From: Eupeodes corollae
Lineage: Eukaryota; Arthropoda; Insecta; Diptera; Syrphidae
Assembly (NCBI RefSeq): GCF_945859685.1
Contig: NC_079149.1
Location: 138,424,153 to 138,488,152 of the forward strand
DNA: 64,000 nucleotides
Reading direction: 5' to 3'
Shown here: positions 12,461-24,300 of the stretch, piece by piece
Position numbering within the stretch: the stretch's first letter is position 1
Layout of the letters: every line of letters starts with the position of its first letter
Program-made: the position numbers and the translations under genes
The notes under the pieces: model-generated
Database searches by the model: none
Told to the model about the DNA's origin: nothing
The model's input: only the letters and a program-made list of their open reading frames with translations

Positions 12461-12919
12461 AACCCACGATTTCTTAAAACTTTGTTTTATAACTCTTTTT
12501 GTAATTTAAACTACAATTCAATTTCTTTTGATCTTTATTCAAAAAAGATGTTCACTTCAATACAAATTTATATTTATATATTTCCATGTTTACATTTATC
12601 AAAAAAGAATAATTTCAAATATCCCAAATCTTAATTGAAATCCAACATTTTTTTTAATTTTTTTGTATCCCAAAAAAAATATTTCTGATCCACAGAAAAC
12701 TGACAGTATTTTTTAAAATTTTGTTTTTATAATGTCATAATTTTGAGTCAAAACTATCTATCGGGTGCTACAAAAATAGCACCGATATCTAAAATTCCTA
12801 TAGCTCCCATATGATTTTAAACCTAGTTCTAGAGATATGATTAAATGTGAAGAAATTCTCGAGTTCTTAATATTTTTAAAATTAAATGCCATAGATAAAA
12901 AATGTTATTTTATTTTGGA

Positions 12920-13600
12920 ATTTCGTCAAGAAATGATACAATAGATTAATATTCACCTTTGCTGGGTGCCGAAGCATGGAAAAATTCCTGTTAACTGTAA
13001 GGCAGATGAACTTGCCAGGAACGGTACAGTGCAGTCCATCCTACCACTTTTGGCAAACACTGGCATACCAATCGCTACTTGTAACTACTACTTGTACTTG
13101 TACTAATACAAGACGCTATAAAAAAGGCAAACACCAGGTGGAATAGCATCACTATGCTTCAGGTCCCAAAAAACATTTCGCCTACATTAGATCTAAAGCG
13201 CTCAAGGTGCTTGATATCTGTAAGCAGATCGCATATAATCTCGATAATAGGTGCCATAACCGGACACTGTCTCATAGAATAGCACTCCACGTGGCTAGGC
13301 GTATTCTCAAATGACTTTTGCAGAAGCTGTATAGACGAGAAAGAGTAGGAAACAGTTCTTCACCTTCTCTGTACATACCCTGCTCTAGCTCAAAAACGCA
13401 AGAATTACCTATCGTCAAATTCATCTTTGATGATCTAAATCATATCAGCATAATCAACCTCTCACGTTTCGTAAGGGACTCAAACTGATTCCATTGGAGG
13501 AAGCCACGAGATTCATTTATCACAATGGGCCAATAAACTGGCCTAAGTGTGACCGGTTCCATCATAGACAGCCACTTTTACCCACCCTTACCTCATCAAG
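12920..13600 (+). pseudogene. RNase H-type LINE 3' end, second copy
   Basis: From about 12945 the frame reads INIHLCWVPKHGKIPVN and KADELARNGT, the last third of a LINE RNase H domain. The usual WVPGHSGI is altered to WVPKHGKI and NE.ADELA to NCKADELA, keeping the final Asp. Further pieces are the C-terminal TRWNSITMLQVPKNISPTL, GAITGHCLIE, LGVFSNDFCRSC and LHLLCTYPALAQKRKNYL. The element ends with AATGGGCCAATAAACTGGCC and CAGCCACTTTTACCCACCCT, resembling the 3' ends of I/LOA-like LINEs that close with TAACC-type repeats. Several in-frame stops are present. Only the 3' end survives, as expected for a 5'-truncated insertion. Confidence 0.7.
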
Positions 13601-13639
13601 AAATGGACTGTTAACGTTTTTTCCTATAAAAATAGGAGT

Positions 13640-16600
13640 TTTTCAGGAAAATAATATAAATTTTGTTATTTTTACATGCATCCGAAAAATTTTTTAAATA
13701 ATTACTTATATAAGTTTGTTTCAAGACTCTTGGGTCGTTATTTTTTAATTTTCGTAATTTTTTAAATACGTAAATTTTCCTTATATACATTCAAAAACGT
13801 ACTTATAATAAAATTTGTATGCTGAAACAATAATTTCATAGAATTCAGGCAATTCTCCTAGCAATGAAATTGCATTTTTGAAAACACATAGGTTACTCTA
13901 TTTTAAGCAACCTTAATTCGTTACGTAGATTTTTAATACAATTCGTGATGCCCGTCAAGTAAAGTATTACCGCTTTAAAATATAAGGAAACTAATAATGG
14001 GATAATATGTCGTAATTTCCTCGTAAAAATGTCGTGAAGGGAAAAAAATTGTCACAGTTCTTTACTTTACTACTTTTTGGAAGTGTTTTATTAAATTGTG
14101 AACAATTTTAAGAAAACAGGCCACGACAAATTGTTTTATTGCACATCAGACATGCTGCGAAAGATTGTTCAAACAAATTTCAGGGTGATAGTCCTTTTAT
14201 TACATATATTTGGTTTCGCCAGGATTCATTGAAAATAGTTCGTCTTGAGTATCAAGTTAAACAATTTTAAAGTTGCAATACTTACTTGGCGGACAGATAC
14301 TTGTGATGATTTTTCAAATCTCTAATCACTATCTTCAGTTTTTCATAAGTTGTTGGATTTCACTTTCCTTAGACAAAGAAACACTGATAATAACACATAT
14401 GATAAAATAGAATTTGGTCGTGTAAACAGGGCTATCACATGAAGTTTTTAAAATAAATTGGAAGATATAAAAATAATATTGAAAACGAGTCTTAGCTTTA
14501 AAAATACCTATTTTGGTCTGTTGTCCTAACCTGATGTGATAGAAAAGTTAAACGACAAGATTCGAATTCAGGACATTTTACTCCAATGATCAATTCATAT
14601 TTATTAAATATTTAAATACTTTTTTTCAAGATAAAATCTATTAGGAAACAAAGCAACTTTATTAGTATTTAATATTTCGTTGTTATTTAAAACCGTGTGG
14701 AATAAATTCAACTACTCGTATGTTAGAAATGTTTGAATTGAAGGTTTAAATAATAACCATTGATATTTATAAACTATCAATTGGTAGTTGATACAATAAA
14801 GTACTGAATGTTATATTTAAATGTTAGAAAACACAAATTCTGTACAATCCTCCAATAACTTCCATAATCAGCTTCTAATTTTGTTTGGATATTGTAAATC
14901 ATATATCAAAACTTACATTTCCCAGCCATTCAATTAATGGTATGTTGTTCGCAAAGGCAAACATGACAAGGAAAATAACCGTTTCATCCGATATTCATGT
15001 CGATGTCTATATGGGCTTGCTACGAGACTATATGGTAGAAAAATAGAAGAACAAAATACAACACCATCCAAAGTGTATATCGACTGTGCTTTCATATAAT
15101 ATAAATTCGAACAACAAGCGCATAAAATATTTAAATCACGTTTAAGACGATACATTTATGAACTGTCACGTCTTTGGTAAATCCTTTTCCAGTGCTAAGA
15201 ACCTTTAGCAGAGTGGAATAGGGTGCAGAAGAAGAAGCTTTATTCTGCGATTTGGGAGGGTATAGGAGAAGAAGGCAGTCCCTGATGGGATAGACTTTTT
15301 TTTTGCCTTCACGTTCATTCTGGGCCTCTTGCACGTGGATTTGGGAGAGGGGGATTTTTATTTTTATTTACTCAAAGCTTTCATCGGCATCAGGATTCAA
15401 ATACTGTTACATCGTACAACGGTATACCTAGAATGGGAAACACCGTCAATGGAAAATAATATCGTAACACATTATCGCTCCATAAATAACCATACTCTGT
15501 TCGAAGGTAAGTAAATGTTATGCATTGAAAACAGAGCAATTATTTCCGTGGGATTCATGGGAAGTTAGGAGAAATGTCCTTTTTATGACATCCAATTTTT
15601 ATGAAATGAACCAATTTTTGATTTAAGAAATAGTAGTTTAGTTCAGTTCAAGGGTTTAAGTATTTGGTGTGGTTTTATCACTCTTGATTTATTTGCTAAA
15701 ACCATTCAATGAAAAATTCGTAAATCCTAAACATTTTCTTCGAATGCAAGGTTTTTGTAGACTTCTTGAACATAACTTGTTTTTAGAGTCTGAGAAATGA
15801 AAGTTTTTAAAAAGTTCCAAATCATTCTTGTTTTAACTTTCAGTAACTCATAGTGAAATAATCTATAGATACTTTTTTTTAATTTTTGAAATATTTAAAC
15901 ACATAGAGTAACTAACAAAACAGGAACAACATTTAAAACAAATTTCTATAAATCAAAAAAATTGTTCTTTTATATTTTCTGTTTACTAAGATACATAAAT
16001 TCCAAATTCCAAAATACAACATATTTTTAAGGATATCCCTGAAAAAATCCATATTTCGAAGAGCAATATAAATTAAGAAAACTCATTCGACATTTATTCC
16101 ATTTTTTTCCAATGCATATTTTTAATTTTTGACGCAATCAGTAACTGTATTCAAACATAACATTTTCTCTTCTCATACACACGTAGGCAAACTCAATACA
16201 ATACGTGATTCCCCGACACAATTTCACTTTATTAATCTAATTATTGTAACTCGGGTTTGAATTGCAAAAATTATATTTCATTTCAAAAACAAGATTATAT
16301 TTTCCCATCTGCATATGTATGAAAGTACATAAGGACACCTTTAGAGTGAATAAAAAAAGGTTATTTTAATTTTCTGGTTTTATTTCGGTTTTACATAAAA
16401 TGAAGGCTTCACTTCATATTAATTTAACCTGAAGTAGGTATGTACCATTAGTTATGATGAAGATTCAAGCTTATGTTAATTATGAAAATTAATATAAAAG
16501 TTATCTAGTTGTAGGTGATCAGTTGACTCTGTTCTGTCACTTTGTATACAACTATTACAAATTCTAATTAAAAAGTAAGTATACGCCGTAGTGCTCAATT

Positions 16601-17870
16601 TGTGTCTATCCTTTCTTTTATGTAAAGTTGTGGTTAATAGTAGTTCATATTAAGTTGTCCCAATCACATAATCATAGTGAAAATATCGGTAGCTTCATTC
16701 CGGTGTCTTTTATCGGATCATTATTATGGATCTCAACATACAGTAATAAATTATGCATCATCCAGTAATAAACATAAAAATTTTCTATTTGGAAAAAAAT
16801 GTTTGCCAAATCATAATAAGAGCAAAGTAACTACGATTTTTAATCACATAACAGAGGAAGTAAATCCAAACCACAGTTCTTGAAAAAAATCCTAATGAGT
16901 ATTTTGCCTCTATAAAGTTTAATCTCGGCTTAACAAAAACACAAGAAAAAGAAAAATGCATTCACAAATAGTGGTATAATAAACTCTCATTAAGCTCTCG
17001 TAATGAAAAGAATACCGTGTCCAAATAAAGTGCCAACGGGACAAATATAAAAACGCCTTTTTTTAGCAAAACTATGTCCGCAAACAGGAACAATAAAAAT
17101 GATAATTAAACATATTCACGTTCCATTTTTATAATGGAATTAAAATTCATGGAGGAAAAAAGTAATTAAGGCTCGAAATCGAAAAAAAACTATACAAATA
17201 GTTGTGCTTTGTGCAATGTGCACACATTCTTATCTATTATAGAAAACCCTTGTTTGGATGTACGCTTTACAAAATTGCGTTTGGATAGAAAATAGCTTAT
17301 GGCATCTATAATATAATTTGTTTTTCAAAAATCTATCTGAACACGTAAAATTAGTTAAGTTTCATTTACAAAAGCAACCAGAAAGAGTTTCAGGTCTTAT
17401 TAATTACCGCATAACGTTTTTATTTTGCTCTTATTCTGTTTTGACGAAAGGCTTTTTTTCTCAACAATTTAAAAAAAAAATAATTTCGTCACTCGTATAA
17501 TTTAGAACAAAAATATTTTGCGAGTCGTATGCTAATCAATATTTTTGGGTAGGTTAATTTAGTTTTGATTATGTGGTTGGAATAAGTTTATTTTATTTTG
17601 TCTTAAAAAAAAACTAGAAACAAATTCGTACACTAGGGCGTATACTCGCTTTTTTTATTTTAATGTGAGATTAAAATTTACCTTAAGATTGTAGAACACT
17701 TGCATAATTATAATTATCAATTTTTATTAAAAGTATCAATTTATTAAATTCATTCTTTTAAACAACCAACATTTTATTGATCACAATTGACTTTTTAATA
17801 TAGAGTTGTCCATTTCACGGTTTCAAAAGTAAACATTAATAAAACACATATCAAGCATTTTTTCATGATA
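13640..17870. other. AT-rich sequence, nothing recognised
   Basis: Over 4 kb with no element I can name. The 15150-15520 patch is less AT-rich and contains short frames on both strands (15131-15334 minus, 15329-15514 plus), none with a domain. It may be unique host sequence. Confidence 0.35.
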
Positions 17871-17879
17871 TTTCTTTTT

Positions 17880-18640
17880 TATTATATAGTTTGAACGTTG
17901 ACATTATATGTGACCGCTACATCATTTACATGACCACCACGTGAGTTTTTTTTATTGTATCGAATCTTTTGAGGTAATTTTCGACAACTTTTTGACACAT
18001 ATTGGGAAGTATCTCACCCATAAGTTGACGAATGTTGGTTTCTTAGTTGTCAAGAGTTGAAGGTTTATCTGCATACACACGGTCTTTTGCGTAGCCCTAC
18101 AAAAATAAGTTCAGCGGTCTCAAATCGTATAGTCTTGGTCTCCAGTTGATATCGCCACGACGAGAATTTACGTGGCTAGGAAATGTCTCTTGCAATAGAG
18201 CCATATTCGCTCGAGTTCTGTGGCATGTGGCACCGTCTTGTTGACTTTTTACGGATATGATTGTATCTCTAAAAATACTTGAGGTTTATCAAAACCCCAA
18301 ATACGAAAATTTATTTGAGCAATGTACTTCTTCGCTGAAGAAAATTTTGTTCGAAAAAGTTCAAGCACCCATTTGCCTATCTACGACAATGTGAATGGTC
18401 AGCTGTCTTCAGTTGTTGGATTTTATATGAATATCGGAGTAGATCCAAAATCAAAATGCGCCATAATGTACCGTAAAATATGCCTTAATTCTGAGAATTT
18501 CGAGGAATTGATCCACTTCGGTAACCAATCCAGTCTCCTCAAATTTCTTCACTATTTTCCCGAATCACCATTTTTGCCAGGATTAAAATTTTTGAAGTAG
18601 GTTTAAACACTTTGTATGCGTTGTCAGGCTTTCAACCGAC
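17880..18640 (-). pseudogene. Tc1/mariner-superfamily transposase relic, minus strand
   Basis: On the minus strand the right part (about 18640 to 18480) reads KNGDSGKIVKKFEETGLVTE, matching the N-terminal helix-turn-helix linker of mariner-type transposases. After a deletion, the left part (about 18235 to 17890) reads DGATCH, LLQETFPSHVNSRRGDINW, RPLNLFL-stop-GYAKDRVYADKPSTL, IRQLMGEILPNMCQKVVENY and TIKKTHVVVM. These correspond to the second catalytic region and the C-terminus. The first catalytic Asp region is missing. Its C-terminal block matches the next relic at 21240-21420. Confidence 0.75.
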
Positions 18641-18649
18641 AAAAAAAAT

Positions 18650-19190
18650 TGTTTAGCAACTTAGTGCGACAGATGTCGAATTCCAGCCCTATACTTTTGA
18701 AAGCGCAAAATGGATAAGCCTTTAGAAGTTATTATCGCTTGGCTTGTTAAATGATAAAAACTTAGAAATTTATCAATTATCAATTGCTAGTTGATATTCA
18801 AAATACGATCCATCTCGGGCATTAACATAAGTTGAAGCGTGTTATATTATTTTACTGTGTACCTTTGACTAGATAAAAAAACTCCATAAAGCTTAAACAT
18901 ACATCTGTTAGTAAAGCTTCCTCGAACTGTGTTAAAATTAAGTCATTTCCAGCTTTGCACTATAACCGCGCTCAAAAAAAAAAACACCTTACGAACCTTA
19001 AACACAAACGAGCGCAGGCAAGCAGAAGATCCATAGCTAAGTTTCTCGATGTTATAAATGGCTAGAACATTAATTACCATACCAACATAACACACCAGCT
19101 GCAAGGAGTGAGATATATTGCAAGATATTTTCAAAAAACTTCCACCCCCTCAAAAATAATAATAAAGAAAAAAACCTACAAGAAGAATTC
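18650..19190. other. no recognisable feature
   Basis: AT-rich DNA between the mariner relic and a less AT-rich patch. Nothing identified. Confidence 0.35.
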
Positions 19191-19199
19191 GGCACCCGT

Positions 19200-19226
19200 A
19201 CCAAACCAAACCAAACCAAGCCAAAC
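19200..19226. repeat. short CCAAA tandem repeat
   Basis: About five imperfect copies of CCAAA (one CCAAG). Confidence 0.7.
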
Positions 19227-19229
19227 CTT

Positions 19230-21230
19230 ACTAAAACCCATCAACCCTCGAAGCGAAAAATGGTGAACTTTATTTTTCTCTTGCAATTATGGAAATTTCT
19301 CTTAATTGGTTAATTAGAAGAAAAGCACTCCATTATCATGTTATGATGGTTCACTGATGGTGCTGGTGGTGGTGGTGATGTTGGGTGGGATGAAATTCTC
19401 AAAGTATGATAATTTCATTCCATTAATTTTCATTGTATAAGATGTTTGTGTATCCAACACCATTTCGTATCCGCATCCGCATCAACAGCAGCTTCCCACC
19501 CAAAAGTGTTCTATAGTATAATGTATATACTACGCCTCGAAGGACCTCCTCATCCTCTCGTATTCTCTGCTTTTTACTCTCCTTATTCATCTAGCTTCTT
19601 ATACGAGCTAGAGAACTATATACTATGAAGTATTTCATTAATGTAATGTACGTTAATTAAAAGTTGGCACATAAGTTATTTATTGAAGACCTGTTTGCTC
19701 TCGATGAAGCTCTTCGGGTGAGTGAATATGATTCAACAGCTCTATAGTTTAATGTGAAATGTGAATATAGATAGGTCATAGTCATAGTCCATGTGAATGA
19801 ATAGATTTTATGTCCTTCCACAAATATTCATCAATGGTGTTGGTGTATCTAAGGGATACCAAACGTGTACTCGAAGGCTATATGTGGTGATTCATCAAAT
19901 TTATTATTCGTGAACTTTTGCCCCATAGAAAATGGTTTGAGTGCTGTTCAATAATAAAAAAGGACCATTATTGAGCCACAACAAGGACATATGATGTATG
20001 TTTTGGATATTTTTTCTTTCCAGTATGTTGAACGATTTTTGTTTTAATACCGCTGCAGCCCGAATCTGATGGGCGAAACTTTAATCCTTTGAACGAACAA
20101 AATGGTATACGTTTATTTGCAAAAAAGGATATATAACTAAATACACAACACACTTCCTTCGTGCTTTCCCAATTGAGGTGAATGGCATTGATCCTATTCA
20201 GATATTTCTGTAAATTTATCGAGTCTAGCACTACAGCATCAGGGCTGCTGTGCCCACTTTGTTGTGGAATATTTCTGCGGCCTGCAAAGAGCTTTTTAGG
20301 AACAAACAAAAAATAAACTTTTGTCATAGACGAACTTGGTTTTTATTTTTGATTATTATATTTTCAACAAGGACTAAAAATGACTTTATATGCAAATATA
20401 CAAAAAAAATTGTTTACTGTTCTATGTTATATGCGAAAAATATAAATGTCGTTTGGTTGAATAGTTTCCATTGAACCGTAAATAACATTTTAGTTGATCA
20501 CTTAATGCTTTTAGATGGAAAAATCGAAACATATGCATTTGTGTGGTACATTTTAATAATTCTCCAAAGGAAAAAACACAACATTAAATTGAGGTACTTA
20601 ACATTATTTACTCGTATCAAACTTGTGTGCTTCGAGGTTTGATTTATTGATAATTTTTTGTTCAAATTCTACGAACAACTCATAGTTTCGAACATTATTT
20701 TTCGTATGAATTTGGTTTATTGAAAAAAAAAAGTGGATACGATGCTACCCATACACTGATAATTTTCCATTCCTGCCCATTCGTCGATATTTCTTGAATT
20801 TTTAGGAAATAATTAAAGCTTCATGCGTTTTGAGTACGATACAAAATTTTGAAGTACTCGTATATCTTATTTTGTTCTGAAAATACTAGAATCGATAGCC
20901 ATCTTTTTCAGTTTTAGTTCTTTTAGTTTTTATAAAAAAAAAGTTTTCAAAATTAAAACCAATATTTTGCTAATTTTTAGAAATATTTTGTTTGGGTTTT
21001 ATGTGACAAAAATTTTCTATTCAGTTTTTTGATTGATTTTGAATGTATACCTATTTTACTGGAGTCACTAAAGAGTTATTGATTTGAGAGATATTTGGGG
21101 TGAACCAAAATGTTCAATTTCTGCAAATTATTTCAGTAAAAAAAAATCCACTCTATATTTTTGAAAATTCTTTCTGAATATTTTGATATTTATTATCAAG
21201 CCGTTCTCGCCAAAATAAATTGTATCGTAA
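19230..21230. other. non-repetitive-looking DNA, possible host noncoding sequence
   Basis: No mobile-element signature was seen. The section to about 20330 is less AT-rich than its surroundings and has G/T-rich microsatellite-like stretches (GGTGCTGGTGGTGGTGGTGA near 19357). A TTAATTGGTTAATTAG stretch near 19302 is the kind of A/T core many homeodomain proteins bind, which alone proves nothing. It could be intronic or regulatory DNA. Confidence 0.25.
19968..20327 (-). CDS. unassigned 119-codon open frame
   Basis: Starts MTKVYFLFVPKKLF and runs 119 codons in DNA that is less AT-rich than its neighbours. I recognise no domain, signal peptide or family. It contains a short basic segment (FAGRRN), a VVLDSINLQKYLNRINAIHL stretch that could be helical, and a Lys-rich C-terminal part (KIVQHTGKKKYPKH). 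No splice sites or neighbouring exons could be tied to it. It may be an exon fragment, an old element or chance. Confidence 0.12.
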   Translation of the reverse strand: MTKVYFLFVPKKLFAGRRNIPQQSGHSSPDAVVLDSINLQKYLNRINAIHLNWESTKEVCCVFSYISFFANKRIPFCSFKGLKFRPSDSGCSGIKTKIVQHTGKKKYPKHTSYVLVVAQ

Positions 21231-21239
21231 ACGACAAAT

Positions 21240-21420
21240 CAAAAGCTTACTGCGGGTCCTTGAAACAACTTTATTACACATATTTTGCGGCATCTCAGCC
21301 ATAACTTAAGACGTGATGGTTTTTGAGTGCTCAAGAGTTAAAGGTTTATCTGTATAAACACTGTCTTTCGCGTAGCCCTTCGAAAAAAATTCCAGCGGTG
21401 CCAAATCGCATGACACGGTT
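21240..21420 (-). pseudogene. mariner-type transposase C-terminal fragment
   Basis: On the minus strand it contains SCDLAPLEFFFEGYAKDSVY when a frameshift is allowed, then TDKPLTLEHSKT and VMAEMPQNMCNKVV. This is the region of the third catalytic Asp and the C-terminus. The wording closely parallels the relic at 17880-18640, so they probably belong to one family. Both ends are missing. Confidence 0.65.
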
Positions 21421-21544
21421 ATGTAAAATACAGTCTTCTCTTAAATCACAATATGTGGCTACAGATATCTCTCTAAGAACCTATGATTTGGATTTTAGGG
21501 ACCTTCACTCAAGAGGATATAAATACTCTTATAATGATTAAAGA

Positions 21545-22115
21545 CAGTGTGAGAAATTAGAAAGGGCGGATAGGATTAGAAAAGAGATACTGATACACAT
21601 TGGTTTTGAATATCTGCACATTATAATGAGTAGAAAATATTGAGTCTGGTAAAGCACAATACATTCGTGTAGTGCGACTAAAGAAAGAATATCTGTACCT
21701 ACTATGACCAATATTGGGTTTAAGGGTAATCTGATGAGCATTCCTAGAAGAAAGGGTATTACTGTTAAATTTTCAGAGAGGAGGAATGCAACTGGTTATT
21801 TCATTAGAGCATTTCTTACAAAAGTAAAATAAAATAATGGAAACATGAAACCTTACAACGGTGATCGAGAGATGTAAAAGTTTCACTTAGAAAACAGTCA
21901 CCTATCATTTTTATAGCTCTCTTTTGGATTCTGTGTAAGAGTCTTAAGTGGGTTATAAAACCAACACCTGCCCAGATATGGGAATTCTACTTAAGCTTCG
22001 GTCAAATATTGGCTTTATAACTTATAGCCAGATGCAAAGGGGTATAAATCTTTTTGCATCGTCGGAGAAAACCAAAACACTTACTTGTTTGGCAATGTCA
22101 AATATGACAAAGATG
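21545..22115 (-). pseudogene. LINE family F1, reverse transcriptase C-terminal fragment
   Basis: On the minus strand, pieces in mixed frames match the C-terminal part of the larger relic at 48290-50400. They include DDAKRF..PL, then NSHIWAGV near 21975, LRLLHRIQKRAIKMIGDCF near 21900, and a terminal HYNVQIFKTNVYQYL near 21610. It lies directly downstream of another minus-strand LINE. The palm domain of the RT is missing. Confidence 0.6.
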
Positions 22116-22205
22116 ACAAAGGGTCGAGAAATAAATAATCATTATAAATAAAAAAAAATAGGCGTAATAATACATTATATTAAGTGTTTAAAATAACATG
22201 GTTAA

Positions 22206-24300
22206 TTAATTCGAAAAAAACAAAAGTATATTATTTTTCAAAGTGTATCGGTTTATATGAAAATTGAAATCAATATGATTTGAAATGAGATTAGTTTCTC
22301 TAACACAGCGAGTTAAAGGTTTATTACAAGCATAGTTTACCCTTTGTTCCTTTTCTCGGAGTAAGCAACGTTCTCTTATTTGACGCGAGGGAGCATACAA
22401 ATCTATCAACGATAAAAGGAAAGGGCATTTGATGTGATGCGACAAAATGTCCTTCTATTTTTAAGTGACTGAGTTCCAAGAAGTCACTTGAAAATAGAAG
22501 TGACTTCTTGGAAATTTCGATTTTCCAACCTAATTTCTGAATTATAAACCTGGTATATTTCTTTTTTGATTATTTCAATTCTATTTGAATAAATATTGTA
22601 GTAAGGATTCCAAATTACACAAGAGTATTCTAAGTTTTATCTAACATAGGAGTAAAAAAGTGTTCTAGAATTTAAGAAGATACATATAAGCCAGGTCGTT
22701 GAAAAATATTAAAAAAAAGAAGGGGACCAAGATGGCTTCCTTGCCGGACACCCGGGAGAACAATAATTGGACTAGAGAGCACTTGATCAATACAAACGAA
22801 TTGTACACTGCCCCTTAGATAGGACTCCAACCATTTCAACATATTTGAGTGAAAACCAAATTGTTTCAGTTTTTAAATGACAATAGTATGACTAACTCTA
22901 TCAAAAGCTTTCGCAATATCAGTATATCAGTATATAACATCAAATTGGTAGCCTTCTTCCAGTTTATTTAAAACGAAATCGGGAAAGATAGAAAGATTAG
23001 TGATAGTGGATCTTCCTGCAATAAAGCCATGTTGAAAAGGTGAAATATGCTTCTTAAGGAGAAATGTCAACTTTTCACATATAATTTTCACAAGAGTTTC
23101 GGTATACTTGATAATTTACAAATAGGACGGTAACATCCTGCTTAGGACTATCTTTATGAATTGGAGAAAGAAATGATTTTTTTTCCCAAGAGAGGCATTG
23201 AAAATGAAATAAAGGGGCTCAGATATAGCAAGTGCACATTTCTTCAAAATAATTGGTGGAATTTCATCAGGGCCTTGCTTGCAATAGTTATTTAAATTCA
23301 AAAGACCTTCTTCGATTTCCGAAATATTAATTTCTAACCGTCCTATGTCAACCTTATAACTATAATTAGATAATTCGGCTATTCTTGATGGATCTGAACT
23401 AGATTTTGAATAATTTGATTCGAAGTACCTAATGTGCAAACGAATTACACATATTTGAAAGATCCGAAAATGTAGAACCCAGGTAGTTCATACTGCTAGG
23501 AATACCATTTGACATTTTTTTACTATTAATAAATGACCAAAAACATTTTCCATTAGTTTTTATGTTGGATTCAATCGATAAAATGTAATTTTTATATAGA
23601 AATTTGTTAAGAACATCGAATTCTCGCGCTCCCGAATATAATTATTTTTTAAATCGATATTATTTTCACAAGTGCGTATCCTTTTGTAACCCTTGTTTTT
23701 TTATTACTTAAGTTACAAAGCATCTTGTTAAACCAAAGAGGCTTTGTGTTTTTATTAATTTTTACTTTTGGGACATGCATATTAATTGCCGCTTTCAAAT
23801 TATCAATAGAGAAATTATAAAAATCAAACAAATTGATAGAATTATAATTTAAGCACCACGGAATACCCGACAAATAACTTGCAATGCCTGTGTAGTTAGC
23901 TTTTGCGTATTTATATTTAAATTTATTACAATTTGTGCTTTTAAAATAATTATAGAATGAAAAATTTACATTTAGAGCTAAAAGGTGAACAGAGTTAGGA
24001 AAAATAGGATAAAGTGATTTATCAACAGATATATTTAATTCTCTATCACCAAAAATAAGATCAAGAATACGATTTAAATTCTTCTTAATTAAGTTGGATC
24101 AAGTCATAACTTGCAAAAGAATCATTACTTCACATTCAAAATCTGTGTTAAGATTAAATGGTAACAGTTGTTGTTCTTCGGGATCAAAAACCCATATACG
24201 ACATTCGTAAGATTAAAATCTCCAACAAAAATTACAATTATTTACATGCATTTTATACAAATCAAATGAGCTTCTGGATGGAATATAACTTACAAATAGG
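22206..24300 (-). pseudogene. jockey-like LINE relic, minus strand
   Basis: Read from about 24290 downwards. An endonuclease part comes first (SYIPSRSSFDLYKMHVNNC, then VGDFNL-like residues in shifted frames, NRILDLIFGDRELNI near 24060). Next is the linker (TKPLWFNKMLCNLSNKKTR near 23720). RT fingers follow (QGPDEIPPIILKKCALAISE near 23260; ICEKLTFLLKKHISPFQHGF near 23060; AGRSTITNLSIF). Motif A is YTDIAKAFDRVSH near 22915. After it come LKWLESYLRGSVQF and VRQGSHLGPLLF near 22740. The catalytic YADD/FADD segment is deleted between about 22690 and 22640. The C-terminal domain (IWNPYYNIYSNRIE near 22580; LLSLIDLYAPSRQIRERCLL near 22400) ends near 22206. Multiple stops and shifts make it inactive. 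A local palindrome lies inside its 3' half. Confidence 0.8.
22453..22512. repeat. nested palindromes (local template-switch scar)
   Basis: Arms TCCAAGAAGTCACTT (22475-22489) and AAGTGACTTCTTGGA (22498-22512) are exact reverse complements around an 8-base loop. In addition TTCTATTTTTAAGTGACT (22453-22470) pairs with AGTCACTTGAAAATAGAA (22482-22499) with one mismatch. The two palindromes overlap, so they cannot both form at once. Confidence 0.9.
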
